Assembly: GCA_030544215.1 (NCBI GenBank)
Contig: JARZZO010000008.1
Coordinates: 22,770,614 to 22,834,613 of the forward strand
Reading direction: 5' to 3'
Source: Zantedeschia hybrid cultivar
Taxonomy: Eukaryota > Streptophyta > Magnoliopsida > Alismatales > Araceae
Length of the DNA: 64,000 bases
Numbering within the stretch: the first letter of the stretch is position 1; every line of letters begins with the position of its first letter. A program made the translations under genes and the position numbers. Under the pieces are notes generated by a model. It was given only the letters and a program-made list of their open reading frames with translations, was not told the DNA's origin and ran no database searches. Of this stretch, positions 1 through 12,290 are shown piece by piece.

Positions 1-742
1 ATTTTCATGTCGATCTTCTCCTCCACCACTCATCCAATTTTTTCACCAACTAATAGAAGTCTAAGATCTATAAAATTGAAATCTGTACTATTAGAAGGGT
101 TAAATGCAAAGTAAACTTTCTAAGAACGTCATTATCCTAACTTACATCTGCTATTAGGACTAGGGTGGGTAATGAACAGGAACGATAGTGATGTAGAACA
201 CTCCAAGACTTATCGACTGCACAGAATTTTCCTTAAAATTGGTGCTGTCTTTCTTCTTTCAAATGTTTAAATCACCAAAATTTCTAGATTCGGCCCATCC
301 AAAACTAACATACCACATAGTTGGACATCTCGGCTCCCTACTTGATGACATGTCTCTAAATATGTGGGCTTTTAGGTTGAAAATAACCGAAGAGGCAAGA
401 TGAAGGCTCCGTCTGGAGAATACCTCTGATCAATGAGCCCTAATTAGGGTTTTTTTTTTTTTCTTCACGAAATCTGAGCCCTAATTCGGGTCTCCACAGT
501 ATTTATAACAGAAGTTTTACAATAACACCCCGATCAAATAAAAATCTTAAGAATAACCCTACTCACCTAAAAATTTAAATTATCCCTAGGAAATAAGAAA
601 ATTACATTAAAAACAAAATAGCAAACATAATCTAAATACTTGCATTACTAAATAAAATTAATTGAGTGGCTGCAATTTATGACAATCTCCCATAATTCAC
701 GTCCATCAAGCAGCTGCAGTGCATCCTTTACCAACATAGTGC
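1..742 (-). other. Left flank; possible LTR remnant
   Basis: No gene is recognisable. The stretch is AT-rich. Read on the minus strand, a purine tract (GGGAGAT) near 690 is followed by a TG-starting sequence running toward position 1, which resembles a polypurine tract plus the start of a 3' LTR. No second LTR or coding remnant confirms this, so it is a weak inference. Confidence 0.25.
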
Positions 743-745
743 ACA

Positions 746-1078
746 CACTACAAGGAAGATAGGTTTTGTCAGCGAGTATATGTCGACGACTAAAGGTACC
801 TATTGACAAAAAGACTATTCGTCGACGGCTAACAAATAACCGTTTACAATTGTGTTATATATCAACGGTTTAACTAACCGTAGACATATACCTATTATAT
901 GTCAGCGGCTATAATGTAACCGTTGATATATGTAGCATATATGTTAACGGCTTCGAATAAACCGTCGACATATATAATAAAAGAAAAAAAATTATATGTC
1001 CACGGCTAACACGTTAGCCGTTGACATACCCGTTTTTTGTCAACGGTTAAAGTTATAGCCGTTGACAAAAATTCTTAC
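746..1078. repeat. CACTA 1 left subterminal repeat array
   Basis: Many copies of a degenerate word of the form TGTCAGCGGCT or AGCCGTTGACA occur in both orientations, often paired as short stem-loops with a few bases between the arms. In En/Spm elements such subterminal motifs are the binding sites of the TNPA protein. That role here is inferred from position and from the matching array at the other end. Confidence 0.85.
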
Positions 1079-1117
1079 TCCCCCCCACCTCGAGCCCTCT
1101 TTTTCCTGCATCCCTCT

Positions 1118-1719
1118 TTCCCCCTCCGACGCCCTAACCACCGCCGTGCTCTCTCCCCACTGTCGCGCCCCCCTCTCACCTCACCGGCTTCCGTTGTGAT
1201 CGCCGGCCTTCGCTCCCCTCCCCATCCTCTCCCCGTCGGCATCCGCTGTGACCACGGGCCAACCTCCGCTCCCCTCCCCATCCTCTCCCCGCCGGCATCC
1301 ACTGTGACTGCGTGCTGCCATCCTCCCCCGCTCCTGTTGCCAACCCCCTCCCCCCGCTCGGCCCGCTGCCTCCCCCGTTCTTGCCACTGGTAAGGGCCTC
1401 CCGGTCGCTCAGCCTGTTTCCCCCCTCCGACGCCCTAACCACCGCCGTGCTCTCTCCCCGCCGTCGCGCCCCCCTCTCACCTCATCGGCTTCCGTTGTGA
1501 TCGCCGGCCTTTGCTCCCCTCCCCATCCTCTCCCCGCCGGCATCCGCTGTGACCACGCGCCAACCTCCGCTCCCCTCCCCATCCTCTCCCCGCCGGCATC
1601 CACTGTGACTGCGTGCTGCCATCCTCCCCCGCTCCTGTCGCCGGCCCCCTCCCCCCGCTCGGCCCGCTGCCTCCCCCATTCCTGCCACTGGTGCGAGCCT
1701 CCCGGTCGCTCAGCCTGCC
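1118..1719. repeat. GC-rich 301-bp tandem duplication in the CACTA 1 leader
   Basis: Two copies with a 301-bp offset (about 1118-1418 and 1419-1719) each start with CTCCGACGCCCTAACC and end with CCTCCCGGTCGCTCAGCCTG. Each copy contains a shorter internal repeat with the core CCCCTCCCCATCCTCTCCCC. Overlapping open frames on both strands are by-products of this low-complexity C-rich DNA. The block ends near a good splice donor (TTCAG then GTAATT, about 1789), so it may be the transcribed 5' leader of the transposon. Confidence 0.8.
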
Positions 1720-3503
1720 ACCGTCTGCGGCTCCCGTCCACACCGCCGGGTTCTGCTTCCCTACTTTGACCGCCGTTGTCACCTTCAGGTAATTTTTCAG
1801 CATGGTTCTATTACCCCAGTTCTGACCCCTCCGGCCATCTCACTCTCTCCTCTCTGCTAGTATGTACATGTCGGTCCGCCTGTTGACCTTGCCACGTTTT
1901 GGGGTACTGTACTTGTACATATATGAGCAATACAATAGAGAAGACATGCTCTTTTATTCACCAAATCATCACAATAAACATAGTTTCTAGTTGATTTTAT
2001 GGGAGAACACTATATTTTGTTTGGGTGATCAGATGAGCTTGTTTCCATGAGTAATAATACTAGCCAGGATAGGAACTGATCAGATGGCACACTTTGTTCC
2101 TTCATCAAAGATAATAGCGACAAGATGACAGTTCAATTTGTGCTTCAACTTCAATTCTGAGACCATTTGTGGCAAGCTGACTTTCCAACTATGGATAAGT
2201 TCTTGGAGGGCTGGCCATTTATGGATGTTTTGTTTCCACCTTGCACCGATCATAAACGTTCACAAGTGGATTTTCCTTGACATCCTATCCTCTTTTGTCT
2301 GTCAATACTAGACAAGATTTTCTCGACTTCATTTTTTATGTCTGAAGATATCTTCACTTATATAAGTTTAGGATGAATTTGACACAAATGACTGATTTAT
2401 TCTTGACTCTTACGATCAAGGCACACCAAAACACAGAGAGTAAGGCCCACACAATTTGTCTCCCAACATACTTGCAAGTCCTTACTGTTCACTACACATG
2501 TCAACCTTATGATTGAAGCTCCATTGTTATGATTGCTATTGTTATTATTATTTACCTCAACAACGGTGGTCTGTGCTGCCTCACCTTAATTTATACCACC
2601 TCAGAAGTCACATTTTCATTACAAGTTTTGTAGCCAAGATTTGGTCATAATGTGTGTTGAAATGGCGTTAGGATGGAGCGGACATGAAAGTGCCAAGTAT
2701 TTGATGGAAGAGAAATAATTGTTGCACCACTTTTATTTAGAACGTACCTCTAAATTCAAAAAGATCGCATGGCACTCTCACATGCCCTCTTGCAGCGTTA
2801 TAATGGCATTGACGCGCCATGACATTGGAGCATATGGGCATCCCTTGAAAAAAAGATTACTTTTTATTTAGAATTTTAGAGAACATATTCGTATTTTGGG
2901 GAATATGTACCTTTTTAGATTCGGAGGTGCATTCCACATATTCACTACCATTACTGACGAAATATTGCATTGCGTTTATTTTTTATGAGATTGTATGAAA
3001 TCAGACAGGTGTACAAATGTGAAAAATGTACAAGTTTTAGGAGAGATGCTGCCGATTTTTTTATAGAAATATATATATCTATATTTATAAATATATTTAT
3101 CTATCTATTTATGTATTTAACTTTTGTTAGTAGCACTTTTGAATTAATTGAATATGATGATGATGCATTTATCTTTACAGGTTCTTTGTGTGTATGTCCT
3201 TGGTATTGTGTGTGAGGCGATGATGATACACTTGACTTTGCGGCCACTGCAAGCCATCTGCTAACGGCACGGTAGCTCTGGATGGTCCTGCTGGGCAACT
3301 GAGTTGCAACCGTTTTGTGCGGATCGCTGAAGCATACGGAAGCCCCTAGGGGTTAAAAATATTTTTTATCTGAGCCTCCGGTCTTACCTCTCCTAAACTT
3401 TATGGAGAGGCCACTGTGTGTGTTTGTGTTTTGCGTGCGTGGATAATATATAAGTTATTAATCGATCACATTTGTTAATATATAGGTTAGAGGATACATA
3501 GAA
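1720..3503 (+). other. CACTA 1 spacer or leader intron, no gene
   Basis: This AT-rich DNA lies between the GC-rich leader and the transposase start. It has a candidate donor at about 1789 and a candidate acceptor at about 3179 (TTTACAG then GTTC). A large leader intron is plausible but unproven. I see no coding similarity. Confidence 0.4.
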
Positions 3504-6500
3504 ATGGCTGGACTTGACAAGAGTTGGATGGAGTTTGTTCATAATCGAGGAGATCTTAGATATGAGAGAGGGGTAGCTGAGTTTTTGGACTTTGCTTTTC
3601 ATGAAGATAGAATAAGTTTTAGGCATGGACAAAACAATGAATTGATACAGTGTCCATGTCGGAATTGCCTTAACGGAGTAAAGTTGACCCGGATAGATGT
3701 TGAAACCCATCTTAAGGTAGATGGAGTATGGGTGCATTATACAAATTGGGTGTGTCATGGAGAGGCACCATTAATTGATATGTTCAGATATCAAATCAAC
3801 ATCCCTACTGTAGAGATGAGTGAACGACAACAATCTTTTATTGCTGATAGTACAGTTGAGATGTTGCATGACTTGTAAGAAGCTGGAAGTGTTATTGCAG
3901 AAGAAGAGCATGAACCGAATTCCAAAGCGAGAGACTTTTATAAGCTATTGAAGGATGCTGAAATACTATTGTATCCTGGGTGCCAGAAGGTTTCAAAGTT
4001 AACATTTCTTTTAAAATTGTTGCATATTAAGACACTGAATCAGGTGACGGGGGCATGTATGAATATGTTTCTGGAATTCATCAGAGAAATATTACCAAAA
4101 AGAGCCAATGTACCTCAAACATGGTATGAAGCAAAGAAGATTATTAAAGATTTGGAGTTGGGATACGAGAAGATAGATGCATGTCAGAATGATTGTCTAT
4201 TATTTTGAAAGGAAAATAAAGATAAAGATTGGTGCCCACAGTGTGATGCACCGAGGTATAAGGAAAGTATGCATGACTTGAACAACCAATTACAGAATGA
4301 GAACAAGAGACTTGGCAAACGACTACCTAATAAATTTTTGCGCTATTTTCCATTGAAAGATAGATTGCAAAGGTTGTTTATGTCCTCCAAGACAGCCAAG
4401 TGGTTGACATGGCATATTGATGGTCGGATTCCTCAACAAAACAGAGAGATGCGACATCCTGCTGATTCTGAGGCATGAAAACATTTTGATAATCAGTATT
4501 CAGATTTCGTGGCAGAAGCTTGCAACTTGAGACTCGGTTTAATGAGTGATGGGTTTAATCCATTCGGAAATATGAGCAACAACTATATTATATGGCCTGT
4601 AATGACAGTTGTTTATAATTTGCCACCGTGGATGTGCATGAAACAAATATTTATGATGATGTCATTACTAATTCCTGATCCTAAAGATCCGGAAAATGAC
4701 ATCGATGTGTACTTACAACCACTAGTGGAAGACTTAAAAGACTTATGGGAGAATGGTGTTGAAACATATGATGCTGCAAAAAAACAGAATTTCAAGATGC
4801 ATGCTGCCGTTCTTTGGACAATAAATGACTTCCCAGCATATGCCAATTTGTTTGGATAGAGCACTAAAGGAAAATTTGCATGTCCATCGTGTAATTATAA
4901 AACATGTTCAAGATGGTTAAATAATTGCCGCAAATTTTGTTACTTGGGGCACCGACGTTTTTTGCCATTACATCACAGATGGAGGAAAAGTAATTACAAA
5001 CATAAATTTGATGGTACAGTTGTTTCTGGCAGACGTCCAAGAATTCTGACAGGTTTAGAACTGTGGAGCCAACAACAAAGTCTTCCTTATCTGAAATTTG
5101 GAAAAAAGTTCAAGAAAGATATTGCAGACTTGAAAGGATGGAAAAAAAGGAGCATTTTATTTAAAGAGTTACCATATTGGTCGAGTCTTCTGATTCGTCA
5201 CAATTTAGACGTAATGCACATCGAGAAAAATGTATGTGATAATTTGTTGGGCACTTTGAACCTTCTAGATGGTGAAAAAAGTAAAGACCACTTAAAAGTA
5301 CGGTTAGACCTAGAAGACTGGAAAATACGGCCAAAATTTTATGTGTCAAAGGACCCCCAATATAAGAACAAGATACCAGTAGCAATGTACACACTAAACA
5401 AAAGACAACAGTCTCTTGTGTGTGAATTCTTAAGTAACATTAAGGTCCCAGATGGATATTCTTCTAATTTATCCAAAAGTGTAGATATTACGGATCGAAA
5501 GCTGATTGGGTTGAAGAGTCATGATTCTCACGTCTACATGCAAGTATTGCTGCCTTTGGCAATTCGTGGCGTTGTACATGAAGATGTGACTGATCCGATT
5601 ATAGAGTTGAGTATGTACTTTAAAGAAATATGTTACAAAGTTCTTGTACCAGAACGTTTAATCAAATTAGAAAGCGATATTGCAGTGACATTATGTAAGT
5701 TGGAACAGATTTTTTCACCGTCTTTTTTTGATGTAATGATTCATCTGATAATCCATTTGGCATATGAAGCAAGAATTGCTGGTCATGTTCAGTATCGGTG
5801 GATGTATCCTGTAGAAAGATTTTTGAAAAAATTGAAAGATTATGTTCTCAATAAGACACGCCCAGAAGGTTCAATTGCAGATGGTTATCTTGTTGAAGAA
5901 ACGATGTCATTTTGTTCGATGTATATGGATGACATTGACACTCGATTTAATCGGAGAGAAAGGAATTATGATGGAACTGTTAATGAGACTAATAATGAAA
6001 GTTGTTCGATTTTCAAATCTCCTTGACGTTTTCTCAAAGGAAAAGTAGAATCTCGTTTACTATATGAAGAAGAAAGATATTTGGCCCATACATATATTTT
6101 GAAACAGATTGAACAAATAGATCAATTTTTTTCTGAAAACAAACAACAAGTGCAAACTTCAAATGTGGTGGAGAAAGACTTTCTTAAATGGTTTCAGAGT
6201 TATGTTGAAGAACTGAAAGAAGCAAATGATCCTTATTGTACTCATGAGATTGAAGTTTTGTTATAGAGACTATCAAGACTTGCATATTCACATTCGGGTT
6301 ACATAGTAAATGGTTTTAGATTTCGTATCAAAGACATTGATGATACTAAATTGACTCAATTGTCTAGAGTTATTGTGAATGCGGAACTTGAATCTGGATG
6401 TGATGGATATTATGGACGTCTGATTGATGTCCTCGAAATATCTTTTGATCATGAAAGTCATATTGTACTGTTTAAATGTGATTGGTGGGATGTTTATAAA

Positions 6501-6830
6501 AAAGACAGGGGATTTAAGATCGATAAGTATGGAATTGTCAGTCTGAATACACGTTTTAAACTCAACACAAATGAGCCATTTGCTCTTGCAAATCAAGTAG
6601 AACAAGTGTTCTATGTAAATAATAATACAACAGCAGGGTGGATCATTCCTGTTAGAGCACAACCGCGAGATTATTATAACATGCAAGGTGAAACAACTGA
6701 AGATGATGCATTATATGTTGAAGAAGTTTATCAAGAAAATTTAATTGATATTCCTATTATGAGAGAAACCATTGATGTGGATATTAGTGAAGGAATTAGC
6801 ATAAGAGTAGGTGAATACTTGGAGGTTTAG
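3504..6830 (+). pseudogene. TNP2/TNPD-like CACTA transposase, broken by in-frame stops
   Basis: One reading frame runs from ATG 3504 to about 6830 with no frameshift and stops at 3876, 4206, 4476, 4857, 6024 and 6264. Domains in order are: an N-terminal transposase-associated domain with a CPCRNC cysteine cluster (residues 50-55); a Transposase_21 core with YPGCQK, DGFNPFG, NLPPWMC, DFPAYAN and the signature HNLDVMHIEKNVCDN at about 5200; a DUF4218-like part with VMIHLIIHL and RPEGSIADGYLVEE (about 5730-5910); and a DUF4216-like C-terminal part after 6290. The family transposase cuts at the element ends. The homologous frame at 59300 shows the expected residue at some stop positions: W at 4857 and, by family consensus, W at 4206 and 4476. 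This copy cannot make a full protein. Confidence 0.93.
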
Positions 6831-6910
6831 GTGAAGGTAACTTTCAACGACGTTTATTTTTTATCTATTTTTACTTCTAACTCTAATCTAATACGGTAGG
6901 ATTTGATCAG

Positions 6911-8739
6911 ATGGCTTTAGGTAGCGGCGCTCGTGACTCAGGTAGTGGTTTCACACTCCGCAGCCTCTCAGCAGTCTATCCCTGAGCGTTCGACCTCTCA
7001 GGTCATTGCCTCTCAGCAACTTATTCCCGAGCTTCCCACCTCTCAGACTCTTTCTACATGTCAGGCTCTTGCCTCTCAGCCTGTTGCCTCTCAGGCCGTT
7101 GCGGTTCAGACATCTACATCTGTATCCACATCTTCATCTGCAATAGGTATGAATTTTAATTTTAGTCATTCATTAAATTGATATTTTTATGTTTATAATT
7201 TCACATAAATGTCTTTATCATGTATGTTTAAACAGGTCCATCTTCTACACAGTCTTGGGGTCGGGGACATGGCCGTCGGGGCCCAACCAGAGATGTCACC
7301 GATGGGAGATTGGAGCAGGGTCAACGATGGAACGTGCGGGTGATCAGCGGTTACGGCGTTGGTGAGAAGGGAAGTAATTTTGTATCCCGCATGGGCGTTG
7401 TGGCAAAACTTCATTGTAAGATATGACAGAAAAATTTTATTACTCTTCCTACAGCGAAACATACTGCAATGTTTAGAGATCTTGAGGTAACAATATTTAA
7501 AGTTAATTATATATTTGTCAATTTTGTATGACTAATTAAGTTAACGATAATGTGCAGTTGATGTATCAGTAGGACCGAACTCCCGAGACAGATAGGGAGA
7601 TGCTTATGCACATGACCTCAATGCATCGCAGCTGGCGCGGTGTTTTGAAGAAAAGAGTAAATGAAAATTTTCTTATGTTCATTTATAATATATTTTTGTA
7701 TTATTTTTTCTTATGTTCATGTATAATGTAGTCAAACTGAAATTATTTCATAGTATTATACGGGAAAGACTTTGGCGGATGCAATTGCTTCCGTGCCAGC
7801 GGGTGTTGATCCGTCTGATTGGCAGACGATGTGCGAGAAATGGAACACATCAGATGAACAGATAAAATAATAATGAACTTTGATAATTTATGTTGATTTG
7901 TTCGATACAAATTTGACAACTAATATTTTTTTTTCTTCAGAAAATTGCTGATCGTAATAAGAAAAATCGCTCCCATCAGTCTATGCCATATAGGCGGGGC
8001 CGGATGAGTCACTATCAATTGAAGGATGACTTCGTAAGATTTTCATTTTATTAGTAGTGTTTCTATATTGTTAAGTTTTTATTACTTATTTTTTTTAATA
8101 TAATTTGAACAGCATCGTCTTCATCAACGTGATCCCGAGCGTCTTGAGATGTTCAAGATGGGTAGATGTAAGGATCTTCCAGACGGTAGTGAGCAATGGG
8201 TAGATGAGGATAGTATGAGTCGATATGTAAGTTTTTCTATCATTTGAATTATTATTTTTAATCATTCTTATTAAATTTAATATGTATCACTAATAAGAAT
8301 TTTATTTTTTTATTTTTAGAAGAGGATGATTCAATTAACCACTTCTTCTTTGGAGAGTGATGTTGGGAGTACTCCCATTTCTGCTGAGGATGCATTCATT
8401 TGGGTTATGGGAAAAGATCGATCTGGCCGTGTTTGTTGTGCGGGAAGTCGAGAGACGTTACATACATGGTATGGACCGGGAGAAGGGTCGAGCTTTTCCT
8501 ATCAACGAAAATTTGAGGAACAAGTTGTGGAGATGCAAATCATGAAAGAAAAAATCAAAGCCCAAGGGGAGGAGATGGAGTGGATGCGCAAACAAATGGC
8601 AGACATGAGCGCATTTATGAGTCGATTTCAGGCAATGCACAGTCCTACTCAGCCTCAGATAGCTGTTGTGAATGCAGACGACGTCCAAGACGAATCAAAT
8701 GATGAGGGAGATGATTTTGATGGTGATGACGAAGAGTGA
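6911..8739 (+). pseudogene. TNPA-like second CACTA gene, seven exons, broken
   Basis: Exons by GT/AG and frame: about 6911 or 6933-7146, 7236-7486, 7558-7656, 7754-7861, 7941-8033, 8113-8226 and 8320-8739 (TGA stop). All internal exons join in frame. The product resembles plant En/Spm-type Transposase_24 proteins: a Ser/Gln/Thr-rich N-terminus, a conserved middle with KNRSHQSMPYRRGR, and a C-terminal exon with AEDAFIWVMGKDRSGRV, a coiled-coil-like stretch (EQVVEMQIMKEKIKAQGEEM) and an acidic tail. In En/Spm the TNPA product binds subterminal repeats. Defects are TGA at 7424, TAG at 7570 and the intron after 7861, which starts AT instead of GT. The start is uncertain: ATG 6911 is out of frame with the rest, while ATG 6933 is in frame. 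Confidence 0.78.
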
Positions 8740-8997
8740 GCCGATGATAATTGATACATTTAGTTGTAGATGTAGAATGTAATTTTTTCGTGGATGTGTT
8801 TATTAATTTTATGTAAATGTTTATTTATGCATGTAGATGTACTTTTTTTGTGATTTCGTGAATGTGTTTATTTGAAAGTGTGAATGTATTTATTTGTACA
8901 TGTGGATGTGTTTACTTGTATATGCTTGTATGTACAAGTCTGTATCTACAGGAAAAGTATATTAATTTAATATTTTAATTTTTTTGTCAGTAACTAT

Positions 8998-9571
8998 CTG
9001 TCAGCGTCTAAGGCAGCCGCTGACAAATGTTTTTGTGCAAATATGTCTACGGCTATAAACCGTGGACATATAACACATTTGTCAGCGGCTTCAGTTGCTG
9101 AAAATTTTTTTGTCAGCGATTCGTTAGTCCTGGACAAAAGTATTTGTTAGCGGCTACATAGCCGTTGACATAAAGTATTTGTCAGCGGCTCATGTTGCTG
9201 ACAAAAACTTTTGTCAACGGCTACACAGCCGTAGACAAATATATTTGTCAGCGAGTTTAGCCGTTGACAAATATACTCTTTGTCAGCGGCTGCCAGCAGT
9301 CGTTGATTTATGTTGTCTTTGTCAGCGGTTTGTATCCGTAGACATATATTCTATATGTAAGCGGCTAGAGGTAGCCGTTGACATATGTGTTCTTTGTCAG
9401 CGGCTTTTATCCATAGACATATATATTATATGTCAGCGGCTTCTTGTAGCCGTTGGCAAATATATGCCAACGGGACTTTTGTCCACGGTTTTGTCAGCGG
9501 CTCTATAGCCGTTGACATAAGTATTTGTCAGCGGCTAAGAGCCGCTAAAAAATACTGTTTTCCTTGTAGTG
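8998..9571. repeat. CACTA 1 right subterminal repeat array and terminal inverted repeat
   Basis: There are more than a dozen copies of the GTCAGCGGCT / AGCCGTTGACA module, many arranged as paired arms with 5-12 bases between. The array ends in the terminal inverted repeat CCTTGTAGTG. It mirrors the array at 746-1078 and is longer. Short open frames across it are artefacts of the repeat. Confidence 0.9.
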
Positions 9572-9574
9572 ACA

Positions 9575-10704
9575 TCTTACGTAAACTGCATCTTTGCACC
9601 CCATTAAAGAGGACATTCATAATGTTTGGTTTTAAGAAAGATTTCTACGTAAATAATTTTTTAAATAAAATCGTTCATGTAAAAATCCTGAACCTTATAT
9701 ACTATTTCGAAGGTGTTAAGCCTCATGTATCATGTTAGATGCACCTTACACTTTCTAATCCCTGGAGAGTCGTTGGGAGGGAAGTGAGAGAGGGTGTTTG
9801 ATGACAGTGGCCCAAAATTGAAGGGAAACTTATTCATATTTCTTATTTTTTAAAAAGTTGAAATTATATAGAAATATGACCTCCAGCCAAATCACCACTT
9901 AGGTATTTGCATTTCAAGATTTTTCAGGGAAAATATTTACTTTAACGAACTTCTACAAGTTCTGCAAATAACATGGGTGAAAGTTATTTGGGAAAAGAAT
10001 TTCCATATTCTTAGAATAGTCACTTTTTCTCCTAATGTTATCTTTCTACTTTTTCCCATAGGAAAATATTTCCTAGACTGTTTCCTTTCTTGTTTTCCCG
10101 CATGGAGTTCAACCATTTTGGGACCCCTACTGCCTTCTGGTTTCACAACTCCACCCATGCAAGAATGTAAACATGTATTTTTATTTTTTATCCATTTTAT
10201 TATGAGATTTACAACGCACATTTTTATTTTCTGATAATTTATTTTCTAAGATTATTCATTCTCTAGAGAAATGTTTTGTGCGATTTTTCATTTTTCTGAA
10301 CAAAATTTGATAGAGAAAGGGGGTGTAGAGGTCAGGAAGATGAGCTTCTAATGCCTAAGCCAGAAGCTCATTGTTGGGCCAGAAGCCAGTGAGAGTGGTA
10401 TCCGTATATGAGTAGAAGGTGATGTAGACCTCTTTCATGGAGAATTCGATTAGATATTTATACCATCTTTTTGACGGAGAATACCTGTCCTGTAGTGAAT
10501 ACCTGTATGTAGACTAGGTCTGAGGACGGGTAATTGGTAGAAATGAAAAAGTATTGTCCTTTTTCTTATCTTTAAAATGGAAAGTTTACCGTTAACCTTA
10601 TCCTTATCTTTACATGTTTACGTTCTTAATTATCTTTGTCTTTAACAATTAACAGAGATAGATACATAAAAGTAAATCTATTAGATAACTTAACAATTCT
10701 ATAT
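9575..10704. other. Intergenic, nothing recognised
   Basis: AT-rich DNA. Overlapping 85- and 94-codon frames near 9940-10230 on opposite strands have no recognisable domain and biased composition, and I do not call them. Confidence 0.5.
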
Positions 10705-10709
10705 AAAGC

Positions 10710-11219
10710 TGTTGGAGCGGCTATATAATAATCGGTTAATTTCAGTTGTGGCCAGTGGTTATGATCTTGGGCCCCTTCAAACTCAAAATCCGGGTTTTGT
10801 GGTTTGTAAGATGGTATCAGAGTAGGGCTTGACCCAACTTTATCTTCTAATTTGCGCCACCTCCTGTTACCTAATTTTCACAACCCATCTTGGCTGTGAG
10901 AGAGAGTGTTGGAGCGCGGCTATATAATAGTTTTACATCGGTTAATTTTAGTTGTGGCCAGTGCTTATGATCTTGGGCCCCTTCAAACTCAACACCGGAG
11001 TTTTGTGGTTTGTAAGATGGTATCAGAACAGGCCTGACCCAACTTTATATTCTAATTTGCGCCACCTCCTATTATATAATTTCCACAGCCCATCTTGGCC
11101 GTGAAAAGGAGTGTTGGAGCGGCTATAAAATAGTCTTACATCGGTTAATTTCAGTTGTGGCAAGTGGTTAGATCTTGGGCCCCTTCAAACTCAACACCAT
11201 GGTTTTGTGGTTTGTAAGA
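10710..11219 (+). mobile_element. Tandem TRIM with three LTRs and two internal domains
   Basis: Three LTR copies start TGTTGGAGC (10710-10811, 10907-11017, 11112-11219). After the first and second lies TGGTATCAGA (10812, 11018), a primer-binding site matching the 3' end of initiator tRNA-Met. Each internal part is about 95 bp and ends in a purine tract just before the next LTR. Five bases AAAGC flank the whole (10705-10709 and 11220-11224). There is no coding capacity. The LTR-internal-LTR-internal-LTR form is the known result of recombination between TRIM copies or daughter molecules. Confidence 0.93.
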
Positions 11220-11224
11220 AAAGC

Positions 11225-12290
11225 TCTTTGTCTTTCTGTCCTTGTCATTTTAGGATAAATGGACCTAAAATTTTGTATAAGTAGATAAAATTATATCTTT
11301 TTTGTCATAATTATAAGAACGCATAATTATTATATCAATAGGAATATACTTATTTATTTTCTCCAAACATATCGCGTACGTAAACATCTAACAACATATT
11401 AAGATCATATTCATAAATGTAAAAGAATTCAAAAGAAACATAGATATAAATGGGAGCTACGAATATAACATACATCGATCATGCTATATGTATAGATTCA
11501 AAATAGGTTACGGAAACAACTCTTTCTTTATTTTTACCTTAAATAAAAAGAATAAGAATAATATTCTTGTTCTTATGCTTCAACTTTTATCCTCATGTGT
11601 CCTGTAAATAAGGAAAAATATTTCAGATTATCTTTTTCCCATTTACATGCCTAATAGCTGGCATGGCCTTCGCAGTGCGCGACAGAAAGGGGAGCATATC
11701 CTGCCCAAATATTTATGTCATACTACTTCTCTCGACATCCTTTAGTGACTCTCGTTTCTCATGCTACTACGAGTAAGATAGGAAGATGACCAGCTTGGTG
11801 GGAGTGATGATGACGCCCCTTAACTTTAAGTGGAGGGGAGTAAATGTGTCTTTGGACGTTCATAAAAAGAACCCTGCACAGCAAGCTGATGCAGCGTGTA
11901 GCTCTTATGAAGCAGATCTCGATCCCAAAAGGTGTTCGTCCCTCTCTTTCTGCTGCCCTGCGGAGCCCCAAGGGCTACCACAGCAGTCTGGAGAACATGG
12001 AGTTGTCTTCTTCTGAGTAGGCTTATGGTCGACCAAGAAATTTTTTTTTTTTTCTCAGGTCTGAATGGCCATCGAAGACGAGAAAAGTGTGTTCTCTAAT
12101 TTAGGACAAGGTTGTTTGATCTTAACAATTTACTCATCAAACTAGTATTAATCTTATTCTAAGAATAAAGAGTCTTATTTTTCTTTAATTCTACAAATAA
12201 AGTGGGGCTAAGGTTTTTAAGAAGCATCCAATAGTAGAATTTGACCTTTGGTTGACGTAGACATTTTAGCAGACGGTTGGCCGTCGTGGG
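11225..12290. other. Intergenic, nothing recognised
   Basis: No gene-like frame or transposon end was found. A poly-T run lies near 12040. Two overlapping short frames at 11759-12016 have no recognisable motif. Confidence 0.45.

Larger units (their letters stand above)
746..9571 (+). mobile_element. Complete CACTA (En/Spm) DNA transposon, element 1
   Basis: The left end begins CACTACAAGGAAGATAGG and the right end is the inverse, TTTTCCTTGTAGTG. The terminal inverted repeat shares CACTACAAGGAA. The 3-bp sequence ACA flanks both ends (743-745 and 9572-9574), the target duplication typical of CACTA elements. The element is 8826 bp. Inside, in order, lie left subterminal repeats, a GC-rich tandemly duplicated leader, a long non-coding spacer, a TNP2-type transposase (3504-6830), a TNPA-like multi-exon gene (6911-8739) and right subterminal repeats. 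Both genes carry premature stops, so the copy is not autonomous, but its ends look intact and could in principle be mobilised in trans. Confidence 0.95.

Noticed and set aside
1037..1803. Several 60-118 codon frames in both strands
   Set aside because: All are by-products of the C-rich 301-bp tandem duplication in the CACTA leader.
6288..6686. 132-codon minus frame
   Set aside because: It is the shadow of the C-terminal transposase coding region on the plus strand.
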